Part shown: one piece after another, positions 25,031 through 33,384 of the stretch
Layout of the letters: each line of letters opens with the position of its first letter
How positions within the stretch are numbered: the stretch's first letter is position 1
Assembly (NCBI RefSeq): GCF_044891285.1
Contig: NZ_JAUIYO010000003.1
Location: 218,518-282,517 of the forward strand
From: Pseudobacillus lumedeiriae
Lineage (GTDB): Bacteria > Bacillota > Bacilli > Bacillales > Domibacillaceae
DNA: 64,000 bases
Direction of reading: 5' to 3'
The notes under the pieces: model-generated
Database searches by the model: none
What the model saw: the letters and a program-made list of their open reading frames with translations, nothing else
What the model was told of the DNA's origin: nothing
Made by a program: the position numbers and the translations under genes

Positions 25031-26629
25031 TTAATAACCAATGGCACAGCCATCTTTTCGAGGATCCGATCCCCCCTGCAGCATATTTGTTTTTGGCTCA
25101 ATCAGAATACCTTGATATCCTCCGAAACAATCTAATCCAGAGATGAGGGTATGGCCTTTTTCCATTAACTCTAATTTTGTCTGACTTGAAATTTCTGACT
25201 CTAAAGCTATTCCATGCTCGAAATGACGAAAACGCGGAGACTCTCCTGCCTCTTGAACATTCATTCCATATTCCAAATGATTAAGCAGCACTTGTACCTG
25301 GCCTTGCGGCTGCATGTCTCCCCCCATTACTCCAAAAGAAAAATAAGGTTTTTCATCTTTCATGACGAGCGCAGGAATAATCGTGTGGAGTGTTCTTTTC
25401 CCCGGCTTTAATGTATTTAAATGGCTTTCTTCAAGAGAAAATCCCACCGCTCGATTTTGTAAAACAACACCTGTCTCTCCCGCAACGATGCCAGATCCAA
25501 AAGGAGTAAACAAACTATTAATGAACGATATGACATTTCGATCTTTATCTACTACTGATAAGTAAACAGTATCTCCTACTAACTCAAAACCAGCCCCTGC
25601 GCTTTGCATAGGGAACAATTCGTCAATTTGCTGACTGCGGCTGGATGCATATTCTTTACAAAGCATTTTTTCTACTGGCACAGGCGCAAAATCCGGATCG
25701 GCAATAAAACAGTCACGGTCAGCATAAGCTAACTTTTTCACCTCAGTAAGAAGGTGAATATATTCAGATGAATTATGCTTTATATTGGCTAAATCAAAGT
25801 TCTCCAACATATTGAGCATCGACAGCGTCACAACCCCTTGCCCATTTGGCGGAAGCTGATATACATCATAACCCTTATAATTGGTTGTAATCGCTTTCAC
25901 CCATGTCGATGAGTGTGAAGCCAAATCTTCGTAACTAAGAAGTCCTCCTTGTTTTTCGACATATGCTGCAATTTCACGAGCGATCTTTCCTTTATAAAAG
26001 GCATCCCTTCCTCCTTCTGCAATAGCTATTAATGTATCTGCCAGCTGCGGGATTTTAAAAACCTCTCCTTCTCTCGGAGCTTTTCCTTCTATCAAATAAC
26101 ATTCGCTTGCTTCTTTATTTTGTTTTAATAGTGACTCTGATCGTTTCCATTGTGCTGCAATAATCTCAGAAACAGGAAACCCTCTTTCAGCATACTCGAT
26201 GGCTGGCTGTAACACTTCAGCAAATGTCATTGTTCCATGCTTTTCTAGAATCTCTGCCCATCCATCTACAGTACCTGGGGTTGTGAGCGATAAAATTCCT
26301 GTCAGCGGCATCTTTGTATATCCTCGTGACAAGTAATATTCTCTGCTTGATTTAAAGGGAGCACGGCCACTGCCATTTAAAGCCTCTACTTTTTTGTTCT
26401 TTTGATTGTAAAGAAGTGCGAACATATCACCTCCAAGTCCTGTTTGCATGGGTTCCACCACGGCTAGTACCGCTGCCGCTGCTATAGCTGCATCAAATGC
26501 ATTTCCCCCTTGTTGCAAAATTTGAAGCCCCGCCATAGATGCTAAAGGCTGGCTCGAAGCGACCATACCGTTTGGTGCATGAACAACCGAACGGGTAAGT
26601 AAAGGATTTCCAGCTGGACGATCCGCCAT
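25031..26629 (-). CDS. Gamma-glutamyltransferase family protein, cytoplasmic form
   Basis: The product is 532 residues from ATG 26629 (MADRPAGNPLLTRSVVHAPN) behind GGGGGGAAT; an upstream start adds six residues overlapping that site. The Ntn-hydrolase pattern is complete: GGNAFDAAIAAAAVL, LPPNGQGVVTL, ADRD, and the autocleavage threonine in GDTVYLSVVD. No signal peptide is visible, unlike secreted Ggt, so it resembles the YwrD-type cytoplasmic branch. It cleaves gamma-glutamyl bonds; substrate is unknown. It is divergent from an Lrp regulator gene, the likely controller. Confidence 0.88.
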   Translation of the reverse strand: MADRPAGNPLLTRSVVHAPNGMVASSQPLASMAGLQILQQGGNAFDAAIAAAAVLAVVEPMQTGLGGDMFALLYNQKNKKVEALNGSGRAPFKSSREYYLSRGYTKMPLTGILSLTTPGTVDGWAEILEKHGTMTFAEVLQPAIEYAERGFPVSEIIAAQWKRSESLLKQNKEASECYLIEGKAPREGEVFKIPQLADTLIAIAEGGRDAFYKGKIAREIAAYVEKQGGLLSYEDLASHSSTWVKAITTNYKGYDVYQLPPNGQGVVTLSMLNMLENFDLANIKHNSSEYIHLLTEVKKLAYADRDCFIADPDFAPVPVEKMLCKEYASSRSQQIDELFPMQSAGAGFELVGDTVYLSVVDKDRNVISFINSLFTPFGSGIVAGETGVVLQNRAVGFSLEESHLNTLKPGKRTLHTIIPALVMKDEKPYFSFGVMGGDMQPQGQVQVLLNHLEYGMNVQEAGESPRFRHFEHGIALESEISSQTKLELMEKGHTLISGLDCFGGYQGILIEPKTNMLQGGSDPRKDGCAIGY

Positions 26630-26831
26630 TCTTATTCCCCCCTGCATTTTTATGATGTCTGAAAATTCAGACTTATAACTTTGTACAATACTTTCTCACA
26701 AACAATTAGTTAAGTCAATAACTTTTTTTCATTGATTTGGAAAGTTATTTAATATATAGTTATTCACAACGAAAGATTTTATTTATTTTTACTTACAATT
26801 CGAAATAAAAAAAACATTGGAGGGTCAGCTG

Positions 26832-27320
26832 ATGGTAATTAAAGAGTTTGACAGAAACGAAATGCCCCCTATGAAACTGAATGAAATTGATAAAAAAATT
26901 TTAGAAGTGCTTCTCGAAGATGCCCGCATCTCTTATACCGATCTTGCCAAGCAAATCGGACTGTCTAGAGTAGCCGTCCAGTCCCGTATTAATTCCTTAA
27001 TCGAAGAAGGAGTCATTGAACGTTTTACCGCTGTGATTAACCCTATAAAAGTAGGCGTTCAAGTTTCAGCCTTTTTCAATGTGGATGTAGAACCAAAGTA
27101 TTTAGACGAAATAGCTGAAAAGCTAGCCTTACATCCTGCAGTTACCAGTCTTTATCACATGACAGGACCGAGTACACTCCACATGCACGGCGTCTTTAAA
27201 AATGCAAAGGAAATGGAAAGTTTCTTACTTGAAACCCTTTATTCTACACCTGGAATCATGCGTGTAGATACTCAAATGCTGCTCAAGCGCTATAAGAGCC
27301 GAATGGGAATGAAACTATAA
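26832..27320 (+). CDS. Lrp/AsnC-family transcriptional regulator
   Basis: The product is 162 residues from ATG 26832 behind GGAGGG. An N-terminal winged helix (LNEIDKKILEVLLEDARISY, then LAKQIGLSRVAVQSRINSL) is followed by the RAM effector domain. Such proteins sense amino acids and regulate their transport or breakdown. It is divergent from the gamma-glutamyltransferase gene and 28 bp upstream of the split transporter genes, so both are plausible targets. The intergenic region has AT-rich inverted segments but no operator I can define. Confidence 0.9.
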   Translation: MVIKEFDRNEMPPMKLNEIDKKILEVLLEDARISYTDLAKQIGLSRVAVQSRINSLIEEGVIERFTAVINPIKVGVQVSAFFNVDVEPKYLDEIAEKLALHPAVTSLYHMTGPSTLHMHGVFKNAKEMESFLLETLYSTPGIMRVDTQMLLKRYKSRMGMKL

Positions 27321-27348
27321 AACATTGCAGCGATAGGAGGGAATATAT

Positions 27349-27954
27349 ATGAACCTGAAAGCTTATTTAAATATTGCGGCGGCAATGATAAGAACAGGAA
27401 TCTTGGGGTATGGAGGAGGTCCATCAGTTATTCCACTTTTTCGTCATGAAGCTGTCCTAAGATATAAATGGATGAGTGATGAAGAATTCGGCGAAATATT
27501 AGCATTTGCTAATGCTTTGCCAGGTCCAATTGCTACGAAGATGGCCGCACAGCTCGGCTACCGTCAAAAAGGAAGTATCGGCGCGTGCCTAGCTGTTCTC
27601 TCTCATATTCTCCCTACTAGTATCGGGATCGTCGGCTTATTAGGAATACTCTACTCTCTAAAAGAATCCGCCATTGTCGCTGGAATGATTGCAGCCGTCC
27701 GTCCAGTCATCGCTGTCCTGCTTGGTATGATGGCTTATGAATTTTGCGTAAAAACATGGAAAGGGCTAGGTAAAATCATCGGCCTAAGCTTTGGTCTTCT
27801 TTCCTTTGTATTGCTCACCACCGTTCATTTACACCCAGCTGTTACTATTTTGTTGTTTTTAACATACGGAATGTTCCATATAAAGGTCTCCAGTTGGATG
27901 AAACACAAGTTCGCAAAACAAAAAACCAATCAAGATGGTGGGGTGTCATCATGA
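27349..27954 (+). CDS. Chromate-transporter-family half protein, first subunit
   Basis: The 201-residue membrane protein carries the CHR domain signature GILGYGGGPSVIPLF and ANALPGPIATKMAAQLGY. Two such halves, encoded separately, correspond to one full-length ChrA. The next half overlaps by 4 bp (ATGA), so they form a heterodimer. Only some family members export chromate; others have unknown anion substrates, and the Lrp neighbour hints at a metabolite. Confidence 0.85.
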   Translation: MNLKAYLNIAAAMIRTGILGYGGGPSVIPLFRHEAVLRYKWMSDEEFGEILAFANALPGPIATKMAAQLGYRQKGSIGACLAVLSHILPTSIGIVGLLGILYSLKESAIVAGMIAAVRPVIAVLLGMMAYEFCVKTWKGLGKIIGLSFGLLSFVLLTTVHLHPAVTILLFLTYGMFHIKVSSWMKHKFAKQKTNQDGGVSS

Positions 27955-28493
27955 TTTTTTGGCAATTGTTTTTAGCGTTTTTTACAGCAAATATTCTCGG
28001 CTATGGCGGAGGACCAGCTTCTATTCCCCTCATGCAAAAAGAAGTCGTGGACCATTACGGCTGGATGACGAATGCACAGTTTGTAGATATGCTGGCAGTG
28101 GCTAATGCCCTTCCCGGACCGATCGCCACGAAAATTGCCGCTTTTGCCGGCTATCAACAAGCCGGCTGGCTCGGACTTACAGTGGCGACGATCGCTACTG
28201 TCGCCCCATCTGCCATTGCCTTAGTCATTCTTCTTAAAGTACTGAATCATTTTAAACAATCATCCACGGTTAAAGGCATGACTCTGCTCGTCCAGCCGGT
28301 CATCGCTGTCATGATGATCACGCTGACATGGGAATTCTGCCGCGTCTCCTTTGATTCTATCGGTTATTGGCAATCCCTATTCATCGCCGCTCTCGCCTTA
28401 TTAGCCATGACCAAATGGAAAGTCCATCCCGCACTCGTCATCGTTTTAGCATTTATTTACGGCGGATTGGTACTACCGCACTTCACAACATAA
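27951..28493 (+). CDS. Chromate-transporter-family half protein, second subunit
   Basis: The product is 180 residues from the ATG at 27951 (MIFWQLFLAFFTANILGYGG) that overlaps the upstream stop. It repeats the CHR signature (GYGGGPASIPLM, ANALPGPIATKIAAFAGY). It is a homologue of the preceding gene, probably arisen by tandem duplication, and presumably inserts with opposite topology as its partner. Confidence 0.85.
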   Translation: MIFWQLFLAFFTANILGYGGGPASIPLMQKEVVDHYGWMTNAQFVDMLAVANALPGPIATKIAAFAGYQQAGWLGLTVATIATVAPSAIALVILLKVLNHFKQSSTVKGMTLLVQPVIAVMMITLTWEFCRVSFDSIGYWQSLFIAALALLAMTKWKVHPALVIVLAFIYGGLVLPHFTT

Positions 28494-28495
28494 CA

Positions 28496-28538
28496 AAGAA
28501 GGAGGATGTCCCTGTTTGGAACAGCCTCCTTCTTTTTT
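28496..28538 (+). terminator. Terminator after the split transporter genes
   Basis: AAGAAGGAGG pairs with CCTCCTTCTT, with an internal partial pairing, and is followed by TTTTTTT. Confidence 0.85.
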
Positions 28539-28552
28539 TCGTAAAGCAGCTA

Positions 28553-28678
28553 TTTTTGAGCCGATATTTTAGGTTTATGCGCGGGTACCTCCCTTTTGTG
28601 CGCGCGACTAACCTTTTTATGCGCGGACACCTCTCTTTTACGCGCGATCGGCCGCTTTTTGCGCGCGGACAAAAGGCA
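28553..28678. repeat. Tandem array B: six degenerate 21-bp units
   Basis: The units start at 28553, 28574, 28595, 28616, 28637 and 28658. Units 2-6 share a TTTrTGCGCG-type start, the first is weaker. GC-rich cores alternate with T-rich joints. No gene is supported here, although a minus frame of 63 codons runs through the array because 21 is a multiple of three. Confidence 0.7.
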
Positions 28679-28883
28679 TTTTAAACATTTATTTTTATGA
28701 AACTTCCCCAACGGGCAACTATTCCTCAGACAGATGGACAAAAGAAAGAATTTTCGGTAAAATCTCTTGAATACCCTATTTATAATGTTTTCAGAAGAAA
28801 TCAGCTTATCCTCCTCTTTGCAGAGAAAAGCATTCCTTCCCTAATTTTCTTCATTGTATGAACTTTTTATAGGAGGCTCCATC

Positions 28884-30257
28884 ATGCATCAATTATCTGC
28901 TATGTCTAAAAATGTTGATATGACATTAGAAACACTTGTGAAAATACTAGATTACTCATCTGATGAAATTTTTGTTTTAGATAGTGATAAAAAAATTATT
29001 TATGTAAATAATGCCTGTGAAAAACATTATGGATTAAAAAAGCAAGAGGTCTTAGGAAGATCTAGTGTGGAACTATTTGAAAATGGGTATTGGAAGCCGT
29101 CTCTCGCTCCAGAGGTATACGAAAAGAAGAAGCCGCTTGTCATGAAGCAAACAACGAAGCTTGGCGCAGAATTACTTACATCGGCTATTCCAATATTAAA
29201 TCATAAAAACGAAGTAGAACTAGTCGTAACAACTGCAAGAGAATTGCAGGACTACAAATTGCTCGACATGAAAGAAAAAGTGAATGCTCCTTTACCGGAA
29301 CAAACCGAGATTGATGTAATTACTAACTGCGAAAAAATGAAAAGCATTTTAAAATTCGCTCAAAAAATTGCGGCAACCAATTCGACTGTTTTAATCCAGG
29401 GAGAATCCGGTACAGGAAAAGGAGTACTCGCCCGCTATATCCACCAAACGAGCAAGAGAAAAGAGGGCCCGTTTTTAACTATTAACTGTGCAGCTCTTCC
29501 CGCTGAATTGCTTGAATCGGAGCTTTTTGGATATACCCAAGGAGCTTTTACCGGTGCCAGCCGCTCAGGGAAAATAGGACTCCTCGAAACAGCCAATAAA
29601 GGAACTCTTTTTTTAGATGAAATTGGTGAAATGTCATTAAACCTTCAAGCAAAGCTGCTTCAAGTGATTCAAGAAAAGAAGTTTATCCCCATTGGCAGCC
29701 ATGAGGAGAAACAAGTAGATATTCGCATCATTGCAGCGACCAATCGAAATCTGCTTGAAATGGTGAATGCACGCCAATTTCGTGAAGATTTATTTTATCG
29801 GTTAAATGTCATTGATATCAAAATGCCGCCGCTTCGGGAACGAAAAGAAGATATTGTTCCACTTTCCTATAATTTTTTATATAAATTTAATCGCCTCTAT
29901 GAGATGAATAAACTCATTTCTCAAGAGTGTCTAGACATGCTTACGTATTACTCATGGCCGGGAAATGTGCGGCAATTAGAAAATTTAATAGAGCGACTTG
30001 TCATTACAAGCGATTCCATCATTCATATTCATGACCTTCCTGAAACGATCTATCAAAGTATGCAGGAAAACCCTAAGCTGAATTCTCCTTCCTCCCTTAG
30101 CGAGGCTGTCGAACGAACAAAAAGAGAATTGGTTCGAAAATCCTTTCAAGCCCATAAAAGTTCTCGAAAAGTAGCAAAAGACTTACAAATCAGTCAAACG
30201 AGTGCCTTGAAGCTTATTCAACAATATTGTGAGGATTTGCGTGACAAAATTGATTAA
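28884..30257 (+). CDS. PAS-domain sigma-54-dependent transcriptional activator
   Basis: The product is 457 residues from ATG 28884 behind AGGAGG. It has an N-terminal PAS sensor (about 20-130), a central AAA+ domain with Walker A GESGTGKG, GAFTGA (the sigma-54 contact loop), Walker B GTLFLDEIGE and the arginine-finger region, and a C-terminal helix-turn-helix (SSRKVAKDLQISQTSALKLI). It should activate -24/-12 promoters when the PAS domain binds its signal. The nearest such promoter is at 33175-33190, in front of the Rieske gene, across the BCCT transporter on the opposite strand. Confidence 0.92.
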   Translation: MHQLSAMSKNVDMTLETLVKILDYSSDEIFVLDSDKKIIYVNNACEKHYGLKKQEVLGRSSVELFENGYWKPSLAPEVYEKKKPLVMKQTTKLGAELLTSAIPILNHKNEVELVVTTARELQDYKLLDMKEKVNAPLPEQTEIDVITNCEKMKSILKFAQKIAATNSTVLIQGESGTGKGVLARYIHQTSKRKEGPFLTINCAALPAELLESELFGYTQGAFTGASRSGKIGLLETANKGTLFLDEIGEMSLNLQAKLLQVIQEKKFIPIGSHEEKQVDIRIIAATNRNLLEMVNARQFREDLFYRLNVIDIKMPPLRERKEDIVPLSYNFLYKFNRLYEMNKLISQECLDMLTYYSWPGNVRQLENLIERLVITSDSIIHIHDLPETIYQSMQENPKLNSPSSLSEAVERTKRELVRKSFQAHKSSRKVAKDLQISQTSALKLIQQYCEDLRDKID

Positions 30258-30267
30258 TTTCATAAAA

Positions 30268-30308
30268 CGAGGAGTTGTCCCTTATAAACGGACAACTCCT
30301 CATTTTAT
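30268..30308. terminator. Bidirectional terminator between converging genes
   Basis: GAGGAGTTGTCC pairs perfectly with GGACAACTCCTC around 9 bases. Confidence 0.85.
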
Positions 30309-30313
30309 TGTCT

Positions 30314-31891
30314 TTAGCTGGATTTTTTGTCAGGAACATATTCCTTATCCCTAACTTGTTCAGATGGATGGATCACAAGCGAAGGAGTAGAGTAATCTTC
30401 CTTTAACCACTTCAATAAGGATATCAAAATGATAATCGAAATAAACATGATCGGAAAGCCGGTAATGACTGACAAGGTTTGTAAAGCTTCCAACCCGCCT
30501 CCATACATTAAAATAACCGCGACTGAACCGATAATCATAGCCCACGTCAAACGAACCCATCTTGCCGGCTCTTTCTCTTCTGTCGTAGCTTTTGTCGACA
30601 TAAATGAAAGGGTATAAGCCGCAGAATCGATCGTTGTTGCTAAGAAAATAAAGGCAAGAACAACGAAAACAGCAAGAAGCACATTCGTGCCAAGAGGCAT
30701 CGCCCCGATCATAGCAACAATCGCTGCAGGTGCTCCTTCATTTTGCATAATGTCGATGACAGGAAGAATATGATTCAACTCAAAATAAAGGCTCGTGTTG
30801 CCAAACACGGAAAAGGCTAAAGCACAGCCAAGAGTACCGCCGATACACATCGCAAAGACGACGGAACGTATCGTTCTTCCTTTTGATATTCTTGCTGTAA
30901 ACATTGCCATGAACGGAGCTAACGCAAACCACCACGCCCAATAAAAAATAGTCCAGTCCTGCGCAAAGCTTGACCCGCCTACCGAATCTGTGTAAAGACT
31001 CATTCTTAAGAAGTTCTGTATCAGCAATCCCATGCTGTCTGTGAATTTATTAATAATAAACACCGTTGGTCCTGCTATAAAAAAGAAGAGAGCGAATGCG
31101 AGATAAATATTAATGTTAATGTCACTTAACACTTTTAATCCTTTTTGCAGCCCGAAATATAAGCTCGCAGAAAAGATAATAGTCCAAAAGGCAATAATAG
31201 CTATATCCAGTCCCAGCGAACGCTCAACACCAATCAACTTTGATACAGCCTCTGAAAGCATCGGCGTACCCAAACCGAGTGACGTTCCTACACCGCCAAC
31301 GATTCCAAACATAAACAAGACATCAATACATTTTCCTAAGTACCCGTCTACTCGATCACCTAAAACACCGCGGCAGGCTGAACTCAGCCTCATATTAGGG
31401 ATTTTTCGTACATATAGTGCATACGCTAAAGCAATAGATGGCAAGCAATAAACCGAGAACCCCATAAACCCCCAGTGAAAAATCCCATAAGTGGAGGCCC
31501 ACTCAGCAGCCTCAACGCTTTTTGGCTCAATCCCAAATGGAGGCGCTGTATAATAGTAACTCCACTCGATAAATCCCCAGTATAGCAGGCTTGATCCTGC
31601 CGTTGATGTAAAGATCAGCCCAATCCAGCTGGCTGTAGAGAATTCTGGCCGATCCTTTTCATCTCCCAGCTTAATATTTCCATACTTGCTCATGGCTAAG
31701 TAAAGTAAGACACCGAAAATAACAAACGTAACAAGTAAATACAACGAGCCGAACTTTCCGCTGATGAGGCCCAATACACTTCCTAAAAACTGATTGCCTT
31801 TTTCAGGATTAAGTAATACGGGAACTGTAAATGCCCCTAATACAAGCAGAGCCGTTGTAAAAATAAACTTATCAATTCTCGACTGTTCCAT
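30314..31891 (-). CDS. BCCT-family quaternary-amine transporter
   Basis: The product is 525 residues from ATG 31891 (MEQSRIDKFIFTTALLVLGA) behind GAGGGGGAT; a longer frame start is unsupported. Twelve TM segments and the BCCT signature DWTIFYWAWWFALAPFMAMF are present, plus FTARISKGRTIR. BCCT carriers import glycine betaine, choline, carnitine or related zwitterions, often Na+-coupled; the glycine-rich TM3 stretch here reads GGVGTSLGLGTP. It lies 180 bp downstream of the Rieske gene on the same strand and probably supplies its substrate. Confidence 0.9.
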   Translation of the reverse strand: MEQSRIDKFIFTTALLVLGAFTVPVLLNPEKGNQFLGSVLGLISGKFGSLYLLVTFVIFGVLLYLAMSKYGNIKLGDEKDRPEFSTASWIGLIFTSTAGSSLLYWGFIEWSYYYTAPPFGIEPKSVEAAEWASTYGIFHWGFMGFSVYCLPSIALAYALYVRKIPNMRLSSACRGVLGDRVDGYLGKCIDVLFMFGIVGGVGTSLGLGTPMLSEAVSKLIGVERSLGLDIAIIAFWTIIFSASLYFGLQKGLKVLSDININIYLAFALFFFIAGPTVFIINKFTDSMGLLIQNFLRMSLYTDSVGGSSFAQDWTIFYWAWWFALAPFMAMFTARISKGRTIRSVVFAMCIGGTLGCALAFSVFGNTSLYFELNHILPVIDIMQNEGAPAAIVAMIGAMPLGTNVLLAVFVVLAFIFLATTIDSAAYTLSFMSTKATTEEKEPARWVRLTWAMIIGSVAVILMYGGGLEALQTLSVITGFPIMFISIIILISLLKWLKEDYSTPSLVIHPSEQVRDKEYVPDKKSS

Positions 31892-32009
31892 GACACATCC
31901 CCCTCTTTCTGTATATTCTGAATTCTGACTATACAAATAAATCATTTAATGGCTGCAGCTCTATTTATGTTTCTTTTTTATTATATCAAAAGACTGAATC
32001 AATGGATTT

Positions 32010-32046
32010 CGCCTTCTAAGGTTCATTACCTCAGAAGGCTTTTTTC
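32010..32046 (+). terminator. Terminator-like hairpin between the Rieske and BCCT genes
   Basis: GCCTTCT pairs with AGAAGGC. The T run lies on the plus-strand side, so in the direction of the flanking minus genes it has no U tract and may be a partial attenuator or an RNA end-protecting stem. Confidence 0.4.
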
Positions 32047-32071
32047 ACATTCGTAAGCGTTTTCAATTATC

Positions 32072-33103
32072 TCATTTCATTGCTTCCTTCACTTGCTGAT
32101 GAAAGTGATGCAGCGCGTGTTCAGTCGGAGAATAAACACCTCGTTTAAAAGCTTGAGTACGGAAGCCTTTCTGTAACATTTCGACGAGATCAAAGTCTTC
32201 CTCACGTACTTGATCGACAAACTTGATTAACTCTTCTTCTTCTTCTGAAATCTCTTCATTCTGGAAGTAGTAGCTATAAACAGCTAATGATTTATCCGGT
32301 GCAATCGGCAATATCTGACTCGTCGTCATGTTGCCGGAACCTGGATAAATGCTAATCATCATATTCGGCCATACCCAATAAAATTGAGCCTGCTCTTCAC
32401 TGTCGCCATTCGTTAAACTTGAATATTGGCAAGAATAATTTTCGTGAAGATCAATATTATAATTTTTTAAATCAAACGTTTTTGAAAACGCAGGATGGGC
32501 AATTGGACAATGGTCACATTCCAAATAATTATCGACAACCGCTTTCCAGTTCGCATCAATCATCCGTTGACTCACTCTCATTTTCTTTAAAGAATGGAGA
32601 AAAGTATATTTATCTAAATTCGCTGTTAATTCTTTATAGCACTCTTTAAAAGGAAGAGCATCCTGATCTAAATTAATAAAAATCATGGATTGATAGACTT
32701 CCAATTTTACAGGAGTCATGCAGCTATGCTCCCCTAAATCCGTCGTGTGAAAATTAGGAGCCTTATTTAATTTTCCATCCAAATGAAAGGTCCATCCATG
32801 ATACGAACACATAAATATTTTTTTGTTCCCTTGTTCACTATGTTCCACTTTAGCTCCCCGATGAGGACAAACATTATAAAATGCGTTAATCTTGCCATCT
32901 TTATCCCTGCTAATAATCAGAGATTCTCCAGCGATATCAAAGGTAAAAAAATCACCATTTTTTTCAATCTGGCTCACATGCCCAGCTAAAACCCAGCTTT
33001 TCAAAAAGATTTTCTTTCTTTCCTCCTCAAAAACTTGAGGATCTACATACTGATTATAAGGCAGTGTATACTCTAATCCCTTTACATTCTCTTTCACACT
33101 CAT
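32072..33103 (-). CDS. Rieske non-haem iron oxygenase, alpha subunit (quaternary-amine type)
   Basis: The product is 343 residues from ATG 33103 (MSVKENVKGLEYTLPYNQYV) behind GAGGGGAAT; the upstream in-frame start at 33172 would lie at the promoter itself. The Rieske [2Fe-2S] ligands are C79/H81 (CPHRG) and C99/H102 (CSYHGW). The mononuclear iron motif is DNYLECDHCPIAHPAF plus a C-terminal Asp. Architecture fits GbcA/CntA/Stc2-type demethylases of glycine betaine, carnitine or stachydrine. No reductase subunit is encoded nearby, so electrons must come from elsewhere. It is preceded by a sigma-54 promoter. Confidence 0.88.
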   Translation of the reverse strand: MSVKENVKGLEYTLPYNQYVDPQVFEEERKKIFLKSWVLAGHVSQIEKNGDFFTFDIAGESLIISRDKDGKINAFYNVCPHRGAKVEHSEQGNKKIFMCSYHGWTFHLDGKLNKAPNFHTTDLGEHSCMTPVKLEVYQSMIFINLDQDALPFKECYKELTANLDKYTFLHSLKKMRVSQRMIDANWKAVVDNYLECDHCPIAHPAFSKTFDLKNYNIDLHENYSCQYSSLTNGDSEEQAQFYWVWPNMMISIYPGSGNMTTSQILPIAPDKSLAVYSYYFQNEEISEEEEELIKFVDQVREEDFDLVEMLQKGFRTQAFKRGVYSPTEHALHHFHQQVKEAMK

Positions 33104-33174
33104 GAATAATTCCCCTCTCCACATTGCATATAATAGTCGCTTCATAAAAGCAGCTTTGCGCTTGCTATTCATAA

Positions 33175-33191
33175 TGCAATAGTTGTGCCAA
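33175..33191 (-). promoter_or_regulatory. Sigma-54 (-24/-12) promoter of the Rieske gene
   Basis: In the minus sense TTGGCAC-AACTA-TTGCA, an exact match to TGGCAC-N5-TTGCA. The start codon at 33103 lies about 70 bases downstream. Confidence 0.85.
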
Positions 33192-33295
33192 GTACGTTAA
33201 TTGCTGTTTAAACAGGAAAACAGAGTAATAAAACGCTGTTTTCCACAAAAAAATGAGTTCAATTATGTTCAGGTGAGTTTTTTAACACTCATCCT

Positions 33296-33313
33296 ATCCT
33301 ACTGAAGTAGGAT
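33296..33313. promoter_or_regulatory. Candidate upstream activator site (palindrome)
   Basis: ATCCTAC tgaa GTAGGAT is a perfect 7-bp inverted repeat about 105-120 bp upstream of the -24 element, the normal distance for a sigma-54 activator site. It has no T run in either direction that would make it a terminator. Confidence 0.45.
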
Positions 33314-33343
33314 GTTCCCTGAATCGAAAACACTGCAAAACGT

Positions 33344-33377
33344 GAAAAAGGAACCAGAGCATATATACTCTGATTCC
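33344..33377 (-). terminator. Terminator after the amino acid permease
   Basis: In the minus sense GGAATCAGAG pairs with CTCTGGTTCC and TTTTTC follows. Confidence 0.8.
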
Positions 33378-33384
33378 TCTTTCA

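Noticed and set aside
28553..28678. CRISPR array
   Set aside because: Units are contiguous 21-mers without spacers and without cas genes nearby.
28550..28741. A 63-codon minus frame with Arg/Lys/His-rich repeats
   Set aside because: It only reads through the 21-bp array (a multiple of three keeps it open); no ribosome binding site and no homology pattern.
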